DNA from: Planctomycetota bacterium
GTDB lineage: Bacteria > Planctomycetota > Planctomycetia > Pirellulales > PNKZ01
Direction of reading: 5' to 3'
DNA length: 64,000 nt
Assembly: GCA_018242585.1 (NCBI GenBank)
Contig: JAFEBQ010000049.1
Location: 1-64,000, forward strand
A model generated the notes under the pieces. The model saw nothing but the letters and a program-made list of their open reading frames with translations. It made no database searches and had not been told where the DNA came from. The position numbers and the translations under genes were made by a program. Positions 44,066 through 53,413 of the stretch are shown here, piece after piece. Each line of letters opens with the position of its first letter. Positions within the stretch are counted from its first letter, which is position 1.

Positions 44066-45571
44066 CTAGCCGCCCCAACTCGCCGCTACGGCGACCGCGG
44101 CCATCAAGGCGCCGACCAGCAGGCTGGTACGATCCCCCAATGCGAAGGCAATCGGGTCGTCGTGCAATTGCTGCCGCTTGGCCAGAATCCAGAAGCGACT
44201 GATCCAATACATTAACAGCGGGCATTCGAGCCACAAGAGCCGCGGGTGATGGTACAGCACCTTGACCACGTCGCTTTGCAGGTAGAGGGCCAGCACCAGC
44301 ACCGCGAGATACCCGCTGCAAGGCCCCAGGACTTCGAGCAGCGACAGGTCGCCAATCGAGTAGCCGCGTGCCCGAGCCGAGGTCGTGGTGGTCTCGCCCA
44401 GTTGTGACAACTCGCAGTAACGCTTGCCAAACGCCAGCGACGTGAACAGGAACAGCGACAAGGCCAGCAGCCATTCCGAGATTGGCACGCTGGTCGCTTC
44501 GCCGCCGGCAATGATCCGCAGGGTGTATAAGCTGGCCAGCAAGATGACGTCGATCATTACCTTGCGCTTAAGCCAGAACGAATATCCCGCCGCCAGAATC
44601 ATGTAGATGACCAGCATTCCAGCGAAGCTGACGGGCAGGGCAACGAGCGCAATGAGAAATGCCACCGCCAGCAAACCGGCGGCCAGTGGCAACGCCTTGG
44701 CCACCAGGTACGCCCCGCTGGCCAGCGGGCGGTTGCGCTTGCGCGGGTGGGCTCGGTCGGCTTCAATGTCGAAGGCATCGTTCAGGACATAAGCCGCCGA
44801 CGCGCACAGCGAAAAACTGAGCGCTCCCCAGAACGCGGCCAGCCATTTGTCGAGGACACCCATCTGGTGAGCCAACAAGAACGGCAGGAACAACAACACG
44901 TTCTTGATCCACTGCTTCGGCCGCAATAGCTCGATCAGCGCCGGGCGCGACGAGCGATGGGGCAGCAGAATCTGGACCGGCGTCGCGCGAGTCAGCAACT
45001 GGCCCAGCACCGCATCGGACGCGGTCACCGTCACGGCCAGCGCGGCCCGTTCCCAAACGGCCAGATCGGCCCGGCTGTCTCCCAGGTAGGCAAAGTTCGC
45101 GTAGCCTCGCTCTTGGCAGTATTTCAACAGAGTGTCGCGCTTGATCGGCCCCTTGATGTTGCGGGTGCCGTCGCTGCCGATCACGTCGTCGAACAGATCG
45201 AGGTGCTCGGCAACCTGGTTAGCCCACAATTGGTCACTGGCCGTGGCCAGAACGACGCGACAGCCGTTCTCGCGGGCCTGACGCAGGTAGTCGATCACTT
45301 CCTGGCGATAGGGGAGATTGCGAACGTCGATCGACGCCAACTGATACATATACCGCTTGGCCGGCGCCAGGCCACGGCGAGACGTCTCGATCAGTCCCAA
45401 CAGAGCCGTCGGTTGATGCCGCAGGCCCGAGACAATCGCCTCGGCCGAGATATCGGACGCGATTAGCGTCTGGTCCAGATCGACGAATACCACGTCAATC
45501 GTCGGCGGCGATGGTGGCGACAGGTGCCCCAGCGGTGAACCGGTCGAAATGGTGGGAGTCGGCAACGACAT
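44066..45571 (-). CDS. HAD phosphatase - UbiA prenyltransferase fusion
   Basis: 501 residues. N-terminal HAD domain (about 25-200) with nucleophile Asp31 in VFVDLDQTL, Thr/Lys in VVLATASDQL and IKGPIKRDTLL, and Asp in YLGDSRADL. The C-terminal UbiA domain (about 215-500) has RPKQWIKNVLLFLP, the prenyl-diphosphate motif NDAFDIEAD (264-272) and eight or so helices. This arrangement corresponds to decaprenyl-phosphate phosphoribosyltransferase (Rv3806c-type) fused to a phosphatase (Rv3807c-like), giving a polyprenyl-phosphoryl-ribose. Its neighbour is a DprE2-like SDR. DprE1 was not found in the window. Confidence 0.8.
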   Translation of the reverse strand: MSLPTPTISTGSPLGHLSPPSPPTIDVVFVDLDQTLIASDISAEAIVSGLRHQPTALLGLIETSRRGLAPAKRYMYQLASIDVRNLPYRQEVIDYLRQARENGCRVVLATASDQLWANQVAEHLDLFDDVIGSDGTRNIKGPIKRDTLLKYCQERGYANFAYLGDSRADLAVWERAALAVTVTASDAVLGQLLTRATPVQILLPHRSSRPALIELLRPKQWIKNVLLFLPFLLAHQMGVLDKWLAAFWGALSFSLCASAAYVLNDAFDIEADRAHPRKRNRPLASGAYLVAKALPLAAGLLAVAFLIALVALPVSFAGMLVIYMILAAGYSFWLKRKVMIDVILLASLYTLRIIAGGEATSVPISEWLLALSLFLFTSLAFGKRYCELSQLGETTTTSARARGYSIGDLSLLEVLGPCSGYLAVLVLALYLQSDVVKVLYHHPRLLWLECPLLMYWISRFWILAKRQQLHDDPIAFALGDRTSLLVGALMAAVAVAASWGG

Positions 45572-45628
45572 GAGCCGGGAGAACTCAGCGGAAAGCGGTG
45601 GGGGTGGATTCGGCTCGCATCGGGGAAC

Positions 45629-46633
45629 TTATTTGGCGGCCGGAACCTCGCCGGCAATGATTGCGTCGAGCGTTTCGTTCAGGTGATCGAACGCGCTACC
45701 CGACCAGCGTTGCTTGGCGTAGGCGTCGAGCGCGGCCATTGGCCAAATCTGGGTCGCCCGCACGATCGAACTGCGCGACGCCCGGGCCGTGGGCATGATG
45801 TTGCCAAAGCCGAAGTCGGTGAAGCAGATAAAGCTCTTGATGCTGCACTCTTCGACGTTCGTGGGAGTCTTGTAAATGCCCATGTAGTTCAGGTTCGTGC
45901 GTTGCTCGGTGGTGATAAACGTATGAATCGCCAAGTCGCCGTCGGCGGTCGGCGTCGCGCGCAAGAAACCGATCTCGTAGTTCGGCCGCGTGCGCGGCGG
46001 CGAAACATCGATCGGCGTGGTCACCACCTGATTCCGATTGACCATCACCAGGGTTCGCAGGGCCTCGGCCGTGACCTCGGCGCCCGGCTTGACGTACAGC
46101 CCCAGGCTGCGGGCGTCGCGCACCGAGTTGCGGACCATGTCGTTGAAGTCCTGGGCGCGGTTGCCGTTGCTATACAGAGCCACCGCGGCGTAAGTCTTGT
46201 AGTACAGATGGGGCGCGCCGTTTGGGCCGTGCCGGTGGACTCGAACCTGGACGCTGACATAGTTGCCGTTGACCGTGTCCAGAATGCGGCTGCCGCTTAG
46301 GAACGGCAGCCGGGCCTGATCTTGTGGGAGCATGCTGGCTCCCAGGCTCATGAACGTCCGCCGACAGGCGTCGAACTCGGTCGGCACGACCTGCTGGTCG
46401 ATTTGCAGCCGATAGACCGGCTTGTGCCGGAAGTCGTTGATTTCCAACGCCTCGCCCGAGGCTACTTGTTCGCAGCTCATCCCCTCGGCGGCCCGATGGG
46501 CCTCGATGATCTCGGCTTCGGTGCGGGGGATGGTGCGAATGACGCCCCAATCGAGCGCCATCGGCTCGGCCCCCGTCGCGAGCGCACCACTCAACAGCAG
46601 CCAAACAGCGAAGATCGATGGCAGTTTGGCCAC
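45629..46633 (-). CDS. Secreted protein of unknown function
   Basis: 334 residues starting GTG (MAKLPSIFAVWLLLSGALAT), with a signal peptide and the ribosome binding site AGGAG. There are several Cys in the mature part (MSCEQVASGE, DACRRTFMSL, VEECSIKSFICF), so disulfides are possible. No known domain was recognised. LGASMLPQDQARLPFLSGSR and SVQVRVHRHGPNGAPHLYYK are typical segments. It is upstream of the HAD-UbiA gene with a 57-base gap on the same strand. Confidence 0.6.
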   Translation of the reverse strand: MAKLPSIFAVWLLLSGALATGAEPMALDWGVIRTIPRTEAEIIEAHRAAEGMSCEQVASGEALEINDFRHKPVYRLQIDQQVVPTEFDACRRTFMSLGASMLPQDQARLPFLSGSRILDTVNGNYVSVQVRVHRHGPNGAPHLYYKTYAAVALYSNGNRAQDFNDMVRNSVRDARSLGLYVKPGAEVTAEALRTLVMVNRNQVVTTPIDVSPPRTRPNYEIGFLRATPTADGDLAIHTFITTEQRTNLNYMGIYKTPTNVEECSIKSFICFTDFGFGNIMPTARASRSSIVRATQIWPMAALDAYAKQRWSGSAFDHLNETLDAIIAGEVPAAK

Positions 46634-46886
46634 GGCGCGGAAGCTCCTGGTAGATGCGGCGACGCCGATACAGGCTACCGCAACCGTTTAATTGTTCATC
46701 CCGACAAACGAGGTGTCCAGCGAACTTTTCGACCACCGCAACCTGCTCACTTGCCCTGTTGTCCGGATAATTCGTTGTTAGCGATTGGTTTGGCGAGTGA
46801 GGGGGACTTGGTTACGATCAGCGGCGGCAGCATTCAGGCAGGGCCGCGACAAACTGACCGAAACTCGTAGCGCATTGGAATCGTCG

Positions 46887-48230
46887 GTGAGCCAGATTAC
46901 GGACCTTGCGGGACGACGTGTCACGCTGTGGGGGCTGGGAACCCACGGGGGTGGGCTGGCTGCGGCAGAGTTTCTGGTGGGGCAGGGGGCGCGGCTGACG
47001 ATTACCGATCTGGCCTCGGCCGCGACGCTAGAAAAGTCATTGGACCGGCTGCGAGCGTTGCCGGTCGAGCGTTATGCCTTGGGCGGGCATGACGAAGCGT
47101 TGCTCGACGATACGGAGCTAATTGTCGTCAATCCGGCCGTGCCGCGCGACACGCCCTTGCTGGCCCAAGCCAGCAAACGAGGCATTCCCATCACATCGGA
47201 AATCGAGCTGTTCCTCCAACGCTGCCCGGCCACCGTCGTGGGTGTGACCGGCACCAACGGCAAGAGCTCGATCTGTACCATGCTGCACCAGGCCCTGGTG
47301 GACGCCGGACGCCGGGCTTGGCTGGGAGGGAACATCGGACGGAGCTTGCTTGGCGACTTGTCGTCGATTGGGGCCGATGACTTGGTTGTGCTGGAGCTAA
47401 GCAGTTTTCAACTGGCCTGGCTGGGCGACCAGACCCGCTGGCCGCAAGGTGCGATCGTCACCAGCTTGGCCCCGAATCACGTCGATTGGCATCGCTCGAC
47501 CGGAGCCTATTACGCCGCCAAGCGACGACTCCTAGACCATCTACCCGACGATGGTTTCGCGTCGTTTGCGTTGGACGATCCTGCTTTATCCGCGTGGCGT
47601 GAGGCAGTAGGCGGCAAATATCTGAGCCCCTGGCCCGATGACGACGTGCCAGAGCTGAGGACACCCGGCAGGTTCCAGCGTGGCAACGCGGCTTTGGCCG
47701 GAGCGGTAGCCGAGCGCTTGGGGGCCGACCCCGCTAAGGCTCGCTCGGCGCTCGCCCAATTCGAGGGCTTGCCCCATCGGATGCAGCGGTTGCCCGACGT
47801 CGAAGGGCGAGCGGTGTTTAACGACTCGAAAAGCACCACGCCGGCGGCGACAGTCGCAGCTCTGGACGGTTTGAACTGGCCCGGCTGGTTGATTCTGGGT
47901 GGGCGCAACAAAGGCCTGGCGTTCGACACCCTTGTTCCGGCGATTAACCGGCATTGCCGTGGATATGTAGCCTATGGCGAAGCGGCCGAGACGATCGTCG
48001 AGCAGTTATCGCTACTAACCAACGCGCCGCATCAACGAGTCGCGACCGTGGACGAGGCATTCGATTGGTGCTGGGCCCATTCAAAGTCAGGCGACGCCAT
48101 TTTGTTCTCGCCGGCATGCACGAGCTTCGATCAATTCACCGACTTCGAGGCGCGCGGATCGCACTTCGCGTCCCTGGTTGCCAGACGCATGGGTGCCACA
48201 ACGATTTCGACGGATCGTGCGCGCAGTTAG
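46887..48230 (+). CDS. murD: UDP-N-acetylmuramoyl-L-alanine--D-glutamate ligase
   Basis: 447-residue Mur ligase adding D-Glu to UDP-MurNAc-L-Ala, a cytoplasmic step of peptidoglycan synthesis. An N-terminal Rossmann-like domain (VTLWGLGTHGGGLAAAEFLV) precedes the ATP-binding P-loop VVGVTGTNGKSS; the central domain has LELSSFQLAWLGD and NHVDWH; the C-terminal domain has FNDSKSTTPAATVAAL and LILGGRNKGLAF. GTG 46887 gives the normal length; codons between 46785 and 46887 are open but not conserved in character. Single gene, not in a dcw cluster. Shows that this planctomycete lineage has peptidoglycan synthesis genes. Confidence 0.93.
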   Translation: MSQITDLAGRRVTLWGLGTHGGGLAAAEFLVGQGARLTITDLASAATLEKSLDRLRALPVERYALGGHDEALLDDTELIVVNPAVPRDTPLLAQASKRGIPITSEIELFLQRCPATVVGVTGTNGKSSICTMLHQALVDAGRRAWLGGNIGRSLLGDLSSIGADDLVVLELSSFQLAWLGDQTRWPQGAIVTSLAPNHVDWHRSTGAYYAAKRRLLDHLPDDGFASFALDDPALSAWREAVGGKYLSPWPDDDVPELRTPGRFQRGNAALAGAVAERLGADPAKARSALAQFEGLPHRMQRLPDVEGRAVFNDSKSTTPAATVAALDGLNWPGWLILGGRNKGLAFDTLVPAINRHCRGYVAYGEAAETIVEQLSLLTNAPHQRVATVDEAFDWCWAHSKSGDAILFSPACTSFDQFTDFEARGSHFASLVARRMGATTISTDRARS

Positions 48231-48314
48231 CCAAGCAGGTATTGTCATTTTGAAATCGATTTACTAGATTTAGAAACGCTAGCTGAGTGGCTTGCCGCTC
48301 GGCTGGCGATGAAG

Positions 48315-48390
48315 ACCTCGAGGACGACGGCTGTTTGATCTCCTTGTTGGAGATCAAGGCGGCGCTGGGAGTCGTCCCTCGAGGTTTTTT
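48315..48390 (+). terminator. Two-tier hairpin ending in T-run
   Basis: Outer arms ACCTCGAGGACGAC (48315-48328) and GTCGTCCCTCGAGGT (48371-48385, one bulged C) enclose an inner hairpin TTGATCTCC (48335-48343) / GGAGATCAA (48349-48357). Six T follow (48385-48390). It lies about 85 bases after the murD stop. Could be a terminator, an attenuator or a small structured RNA; the inner-plus-outer arrangement is more complex than a plain terminator. Confidence 0.65.
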
Positions 48391-48482
48391 CATGCGCACG
48401 CGCGGACAAAGAGAGCGCGTGATCTGTAATCGTGTCTGCGCAAAACATCGAATTACGCCCGCGATTTTCCGCGTCTTTTGCC

Positions 48483-48746
48483 ATGTCCAGCGAACGCCGC
48501 CGACTGAATCCGTTCTACGCCTTGGTGGTCCTCTCGGGCGCGGCGTTTGGGTTGACCGCGTGCGCCTATGGCGTGCTGACGTATCGCGCTATTCGGGGCG
48601 TTGATGTGGGGGCCGAGCCCTCGCGCGCCTGGCAATTTCTCAACGAGCACGGGGGCCTGTTGCTCGGCATCGAGCTTGCGGTCCTGGCCGTGGCCACGAT
48701 TTTGGCCATTGGAACGGAAAATTTTTGGCAACGGCGTCAGCCCTAG
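48483..48746 (+). CDS. Small two-helix membrane protein
   Basis: 87 residues, with two hydrophobic helices (YALVVLSGAAFGLTACAYGV and GIELAVLAVATILAIGTENF) and a polar basic N-terminus (MSSERRRLNPF). The frame is open to a GTG at 48432 (104 residues), but ATG 48483 makes a more compact protein. No ribosome binding site of note. Lies between the structured hairpin and ligA on the same strand. No known family recognised. Confidence 0.55.
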   Translation: MSSERRRLNPFYALVVLSGAAFGLTACAYGVLTYRAIRGVDVGAEPSRAWQFLNEHGGLLLGIELAVLAVATILAIGTENFWQRRQP

Positions 48747-48834
48747 CCACGGCCGGCGAAATCGCGGTTTCTGGCGCCAAGTCGCGTCAAGAATCGTCAA
48801 GGCCGGGCTGCTGTTTTGCCCACCGGCGGCGTGA

Positions 48835-50922
<2,088 letters not shown>

Positions 50923-50964
50923 CTAAGGCGCGCATTTAGATTAAATAGCGCGCCATGAGAAAAC

Positions 50965-51084
50965 AAACACCCCTCCCTTTCAGGGAGGGGCAGGGGGGAG
51001 GGTCGAGACGTTACTGGCCTGCAACGCCTCGACCCTCACCCGCTGCGCTTCGCTCCGCGACCTCTCCCTGGGAGGGAGAGGTGT
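50965..51084. repeat. Composite palindromic element, copy 2
   Basis: Left half AAACACCCCTCCCTTTCAGG followed by GAGGGGCAGGGGGGAGGGT; right half ACCCTCACCCG then a GGCTTCGC-type hairpin and CTCTCCCTGGGAGGGAGAGG ending GTGT. Same two halves as the 16103-16273 element, in reversed order and orientation and with a shorter middle. Confidence 0.7.
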
Positions 51085-51110
51085 AAGAAGCTATTCCGTC
51101 TCGCGCTCGC

Positions 51111-51635
51111 CTAGTTCGTCGACGTTCCCAACTCGGCCAGCTTGGCGGCGATGTCCTTGCCGTGAGTTTCCGTCTTTACGCCCTTGTCGATGGCGGCAAT
51201 CTTGCCGTCCTTGTCGATGTAGAACGTCACCCGGGCCGCGTTGCCGCCCTTGCCCAACACGCCGAACGCCTCGGCGTTGGCCTTGGTCGGGTCGCTGAGG
51301 ATCGGATAATCGAGTTCCAACGACTTGGCAAAGTCCTTGTTCATTTCGGGTGTGTCGCAGCTGGCGGTGAAGTAGGCGACCTTGAACTTGCGCAAATCAT
51401 TGCCGAACTCGCGCATTGACTTGCACTCCTTGGTGCAACCGCCGGTGAACGCCTTGGGATACCAGGCAATCACGACGGCCTGCTTGCCGCGGTAGTCCGA
51501 CAACTTGTGCAGCTTGCCGTCCGAACCTTGCATCGAAAACTCGGGGGAAGGATCGCCGACCTTCAACTCGGCGGCAAAGCCGGTGGCGGCAAGGCTAAGG
51601 GCGGCCAACGTGGCGACAACGACGCATGAACGCAT
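51111..51635 (-). CDS. Secreted peroxiredoxin (AhpC/TSA-type)
   Basis: 174 residues. A signal peptide ([22 protein letters not shown]) shows export, unusual for peroxiredoxins. The thiol-peroxidase core starts [20 protein letters not shown]. Peroxidatic Cys67 and Cys71 in [12 protein letters not shown] fit the PrxQ/BCP type with a CxxxC pair. FYIDKDGKI is the C-terminal conserved strand. It would reduce peroxides in the periplasm. Start ATG 51635; upstream frame is non-coding in character. Confidence 0.88.
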   Translation of the reverse strand: MRSCVVVATLAALSLAATGFAAELKVGDPSPEFSMQGSDGKLHKLSDYRGKQAVVIAWYPKAFTGGCTKECKSMREFGNDLRKFKVAYFTASCDTPEMNKDFAKSLELDYPILSDPTKANAEAFGVLGKGGNAARVTFYIDKDGKIAAIDKGVKTETHGKDIAAKLAELGTSTN

Positions 51636-51795
51636 GGGAGAGTCCTTTTTCAGCGAGGGGGGAGAGAAACGGTGAGGTGGGGGCGCAGTCACTCGGGCCG
51701 GCGGGCCTGGGGCAACGCCAGGGTAAGCGCCCCTAGCTTGGCCGCATTTGCCGCGAGAATCAAGCGGGGGACCGACAACGTGCAATTTTCACTGC

Positions 51796-52089
51796 TTAGG
51801 CCGATGACTGCGGACGTTCGCTGATCGTTAGCGGCGGCGAGTGGTCGGGGTGCTCGTGGTTGGCGGGATGATACCCGAGCTTGGCGGCAATGCGGCGGAG
51901 CCAGCCGTTGCCGGCGATGATCCGGTCGACGCCGTGCTTGACTCGCCGCGGATCGATGCCCAGCAGCATCAACCCGGGAATCAAAAACGCCCAGCCGGGC
52001 ATGATCGGGACGATCAACCCAATGACGCCAAGCACGACGAAGACGACGCCGGCCCCCATTCGCAGGAATCGTTTTGTCGAAGACAACAT
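51796..52089 (-). CDS. Small PGPGW-like membrane protein
   Basis: 97 residues with two adjacent helices (GAGVVFVVLGVIGLIVPI and PGWAFLIPGLMLLGI). The PIMPGWAFLIPGL motif is the PGPGW-type signature of small integral membrane proteins. The C-terminal part is polar and basic, with a His-rich segment (GYHPANHEHPDHS). Start ATG 52089; role unknown. Confidence 0.7.
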   Translation of the reverse strand: MLSSTKRFLRMGAGVVFVVLGVIGLIVPIMPGWAFLIPGLMLLGIDPRRVKHGVDRIIAGNGWLRRIAAKLGYHPANHEHPDHSPPLTISERPQSSA

Positions 52090-52123
52090 AACAGGGGGCC
52101 GAGGTGGTTGATGTTCCCCCAGC

Positions 52124-52771
52124 TTACTGCACGATCGCGCGGAAGAAGTTCCGCACCGGCTCGCCAGGGATATACCGTGGACCGACGTAGTAGGCCGGCG
52201 CGTAATACGTCGTCACCGGCGTGTAGGTCGTCACAGGACTATACGTAACCACTGGCACGGTGGTTGTCACTGGCGAGTAAGTGACGACACGGGTTGTAGT
52301 TGCGATCGGCGAATAAGTGACCACCGGGGTCGTCGTGACGGGCGAATAGGTCACCACCGGTGTCGTCGATGTTACTGGGGAGTACGTGACCACGGGAGCG
52401 CTGGTCGATACGGGCGAGTAAGTCACGACCGGCGTCGATTCGGTCACGGGGGAGTAGGTGACTACCGGAGTGCTGGTCGTAACCGGCGAGTAGGTCACCA
52501 CCGGAGCGCTCGACGAAACGGGCGAGTAGGTGACGACGGGAGTTGTCGTGGTGACCGGTGAATAAGCGACGACCGGCGCAGTGGTGGTGACCGGCGAATA
52601 GCTGATCACGGGCGTGGTTGTCGTGACGGGCGAGTACGAAACGACCGGCGCGTAGGTCGTGATGGGCGAATACGTCACGGCCGGCTGGCCGCAATCACAG
52701 GCGGCTTCGACGACGGCCAACGGCGACAACGATAAGACCACGGCGACGGCAAGGGCCAAGCGAGTAATCAT
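52124..52771 (-). CDS. Exported YSPV-repeat protein
   Basis: 215 residues, signal peptide MITRLALAVAVVLSLSPLA-VVEAA. Starting near residue 30 there are 13 tandem copies of a 12-residue unit of the type YSPVTTTTPVVT (one copy one residue shorter). After the repeats there is a C-terminal stretch of Tyr/Pro (TTYYAPAYYVGPRYIPGEPV). Low-complexity, Thr/Pro-rich, so probably extracellular and perhaps cell-surface or cell-wall; Thr-rich runs may be glycosylated. No known domain. The repeats are also visible at DNA level (36-base units). Confidence 0.7.
   Translation of the reverse strand: MITRLALAVAVVLSLSPLAVVEAACDCGQPAVTYSPITTYAPVVSYSPVTTTTPVISYSPVTTTAPVVAYSPVTTTTPVVTYSPVSSSAPVVTYSPVTTSTPVVTYSPVTESTPVVTYSPVSTSAPVVTYSPVTSTTPVVTYSPVTTTPVVTYSPIATTTRVVTYSPVTTTVPVVTYSPVTTYTPVTTYYAPAYYVGPRYIPGEPVRNFFRAIVQ
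52196..52690 (-). repeat. 36-base tandem repeats coding for YSPV units
   Basis: About 13 units of 36 bases code for the repeated YSPVTTTTPVVT motif. They are diverged (serine, glutamate and alanine replace threonine in some), which argues for an old array kept by selection on the protein rather than recent slippage. Confidence 0.8.
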
Positions 52772-53080
52772 GGCATGAAACTCCGTCCAGGGTGCATTCA
52801 ATAGGGAGCGTCTGCCCATCATTTTGGGCAGATCGCCTGCCAGAGGCAATCGTTTGTGGGGCGACAATTGCCCGCGTGGCCGAAAGGTTGACGGCAATTC
52901 AACTTGCAGCGGATGACTTGCCTCGCCCATTCTGGCCGCCAACACACGACAAGCCGTCCTATTCAAGTGATTGACGGGCGACCGACGAGAACGATCCGAG
53001 CGCGGCAGCGCCCCCATTCGTCATTCGGACTTCGTCATTCGAGCTTTGGGAGACAGCCGGCGTCAGTTCGCGGCAGCCGT
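52772..53080. other. Intergenic stretch upstream of the YSPV gene
   Basis: Contains the hairpin TCTGCCCATCATTTTGGGCA (arms TCTGCCCA 52811-52818 and TGGGCAGA 52825-52832) in the probable 5' leader. Direct repeats of ATTCGTCATTCG with GACTTCGTCATTCG lie near 53015-53043. No gene is supported. Confidence 0.5.
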
Positions 53081-53302
53081 CTAGCCGATCTTCGCCTTCA
53101 GGCTCTCAAGGACTTCCAGCGCCTTATTGGCCTGGTCGGCGCTGCCGGCGTGGCGGATGAATTCGCTGGCGTCGTTCAGGGCCTTCTTGGCGTGTTCCAG
53201 ACCGCCGCAGCGCTGCACGAACTCGGCGGCGACGAGCATCAGGTCCACGAACGAGCTTTCAGCTTGAGCGGCGGCGGGCTTGGCGGCGGCTTTCTTGGCC
53301 AT
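53081..53302 (-). CDS. Small Lys/Ala-rich helical protein
   Basis: 73 residues: MAKKAAAKPAAAQAESSFVD start, then an apparent helical domain (LMLVAAEFVQRCGGLEHAKK and NKALEVLESLKAKIG). Lys/Ala-rich N-terminus recalls a histone-H1-like or DNA-binding tail, but no clear family. Good ATG at 53302; monocistronic. Confidence 0.55.
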   Translation of the reverse strand: MAKKAAAKPAAAQAESSFVDLMLVAAEFVQRCGGLEHAKKALNDASEFIRHAGSADQANKALEVLESLKAKIG

Positions 53303-53413
53303 CGATAAATCTCCCCAAAGTTCAGCAGGTTGAAATCATCTCGGTCGCAGAAGCCTAGCCGGGCACGGCGCGCTCCGCAAGCGGTTGCCATCTCGGCCAC
53401 CGCCGCAGGCCGA

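Noticed and set aside
42736-45571. All four same-strand genes (SPOUT, SDR, HAD-UbiA, PmtA-like) as one pathway
   Set aside because: Only the SDR and HAD-UbiA have linked functions; the RNA and lipid methyltransferases are likely just neighbours.
52196-52690. Repeats could be a CRISPR array
   Set aside because: The 36-base units are in frame, encode YSPV repeats, and have no unique spacers or cas genes.
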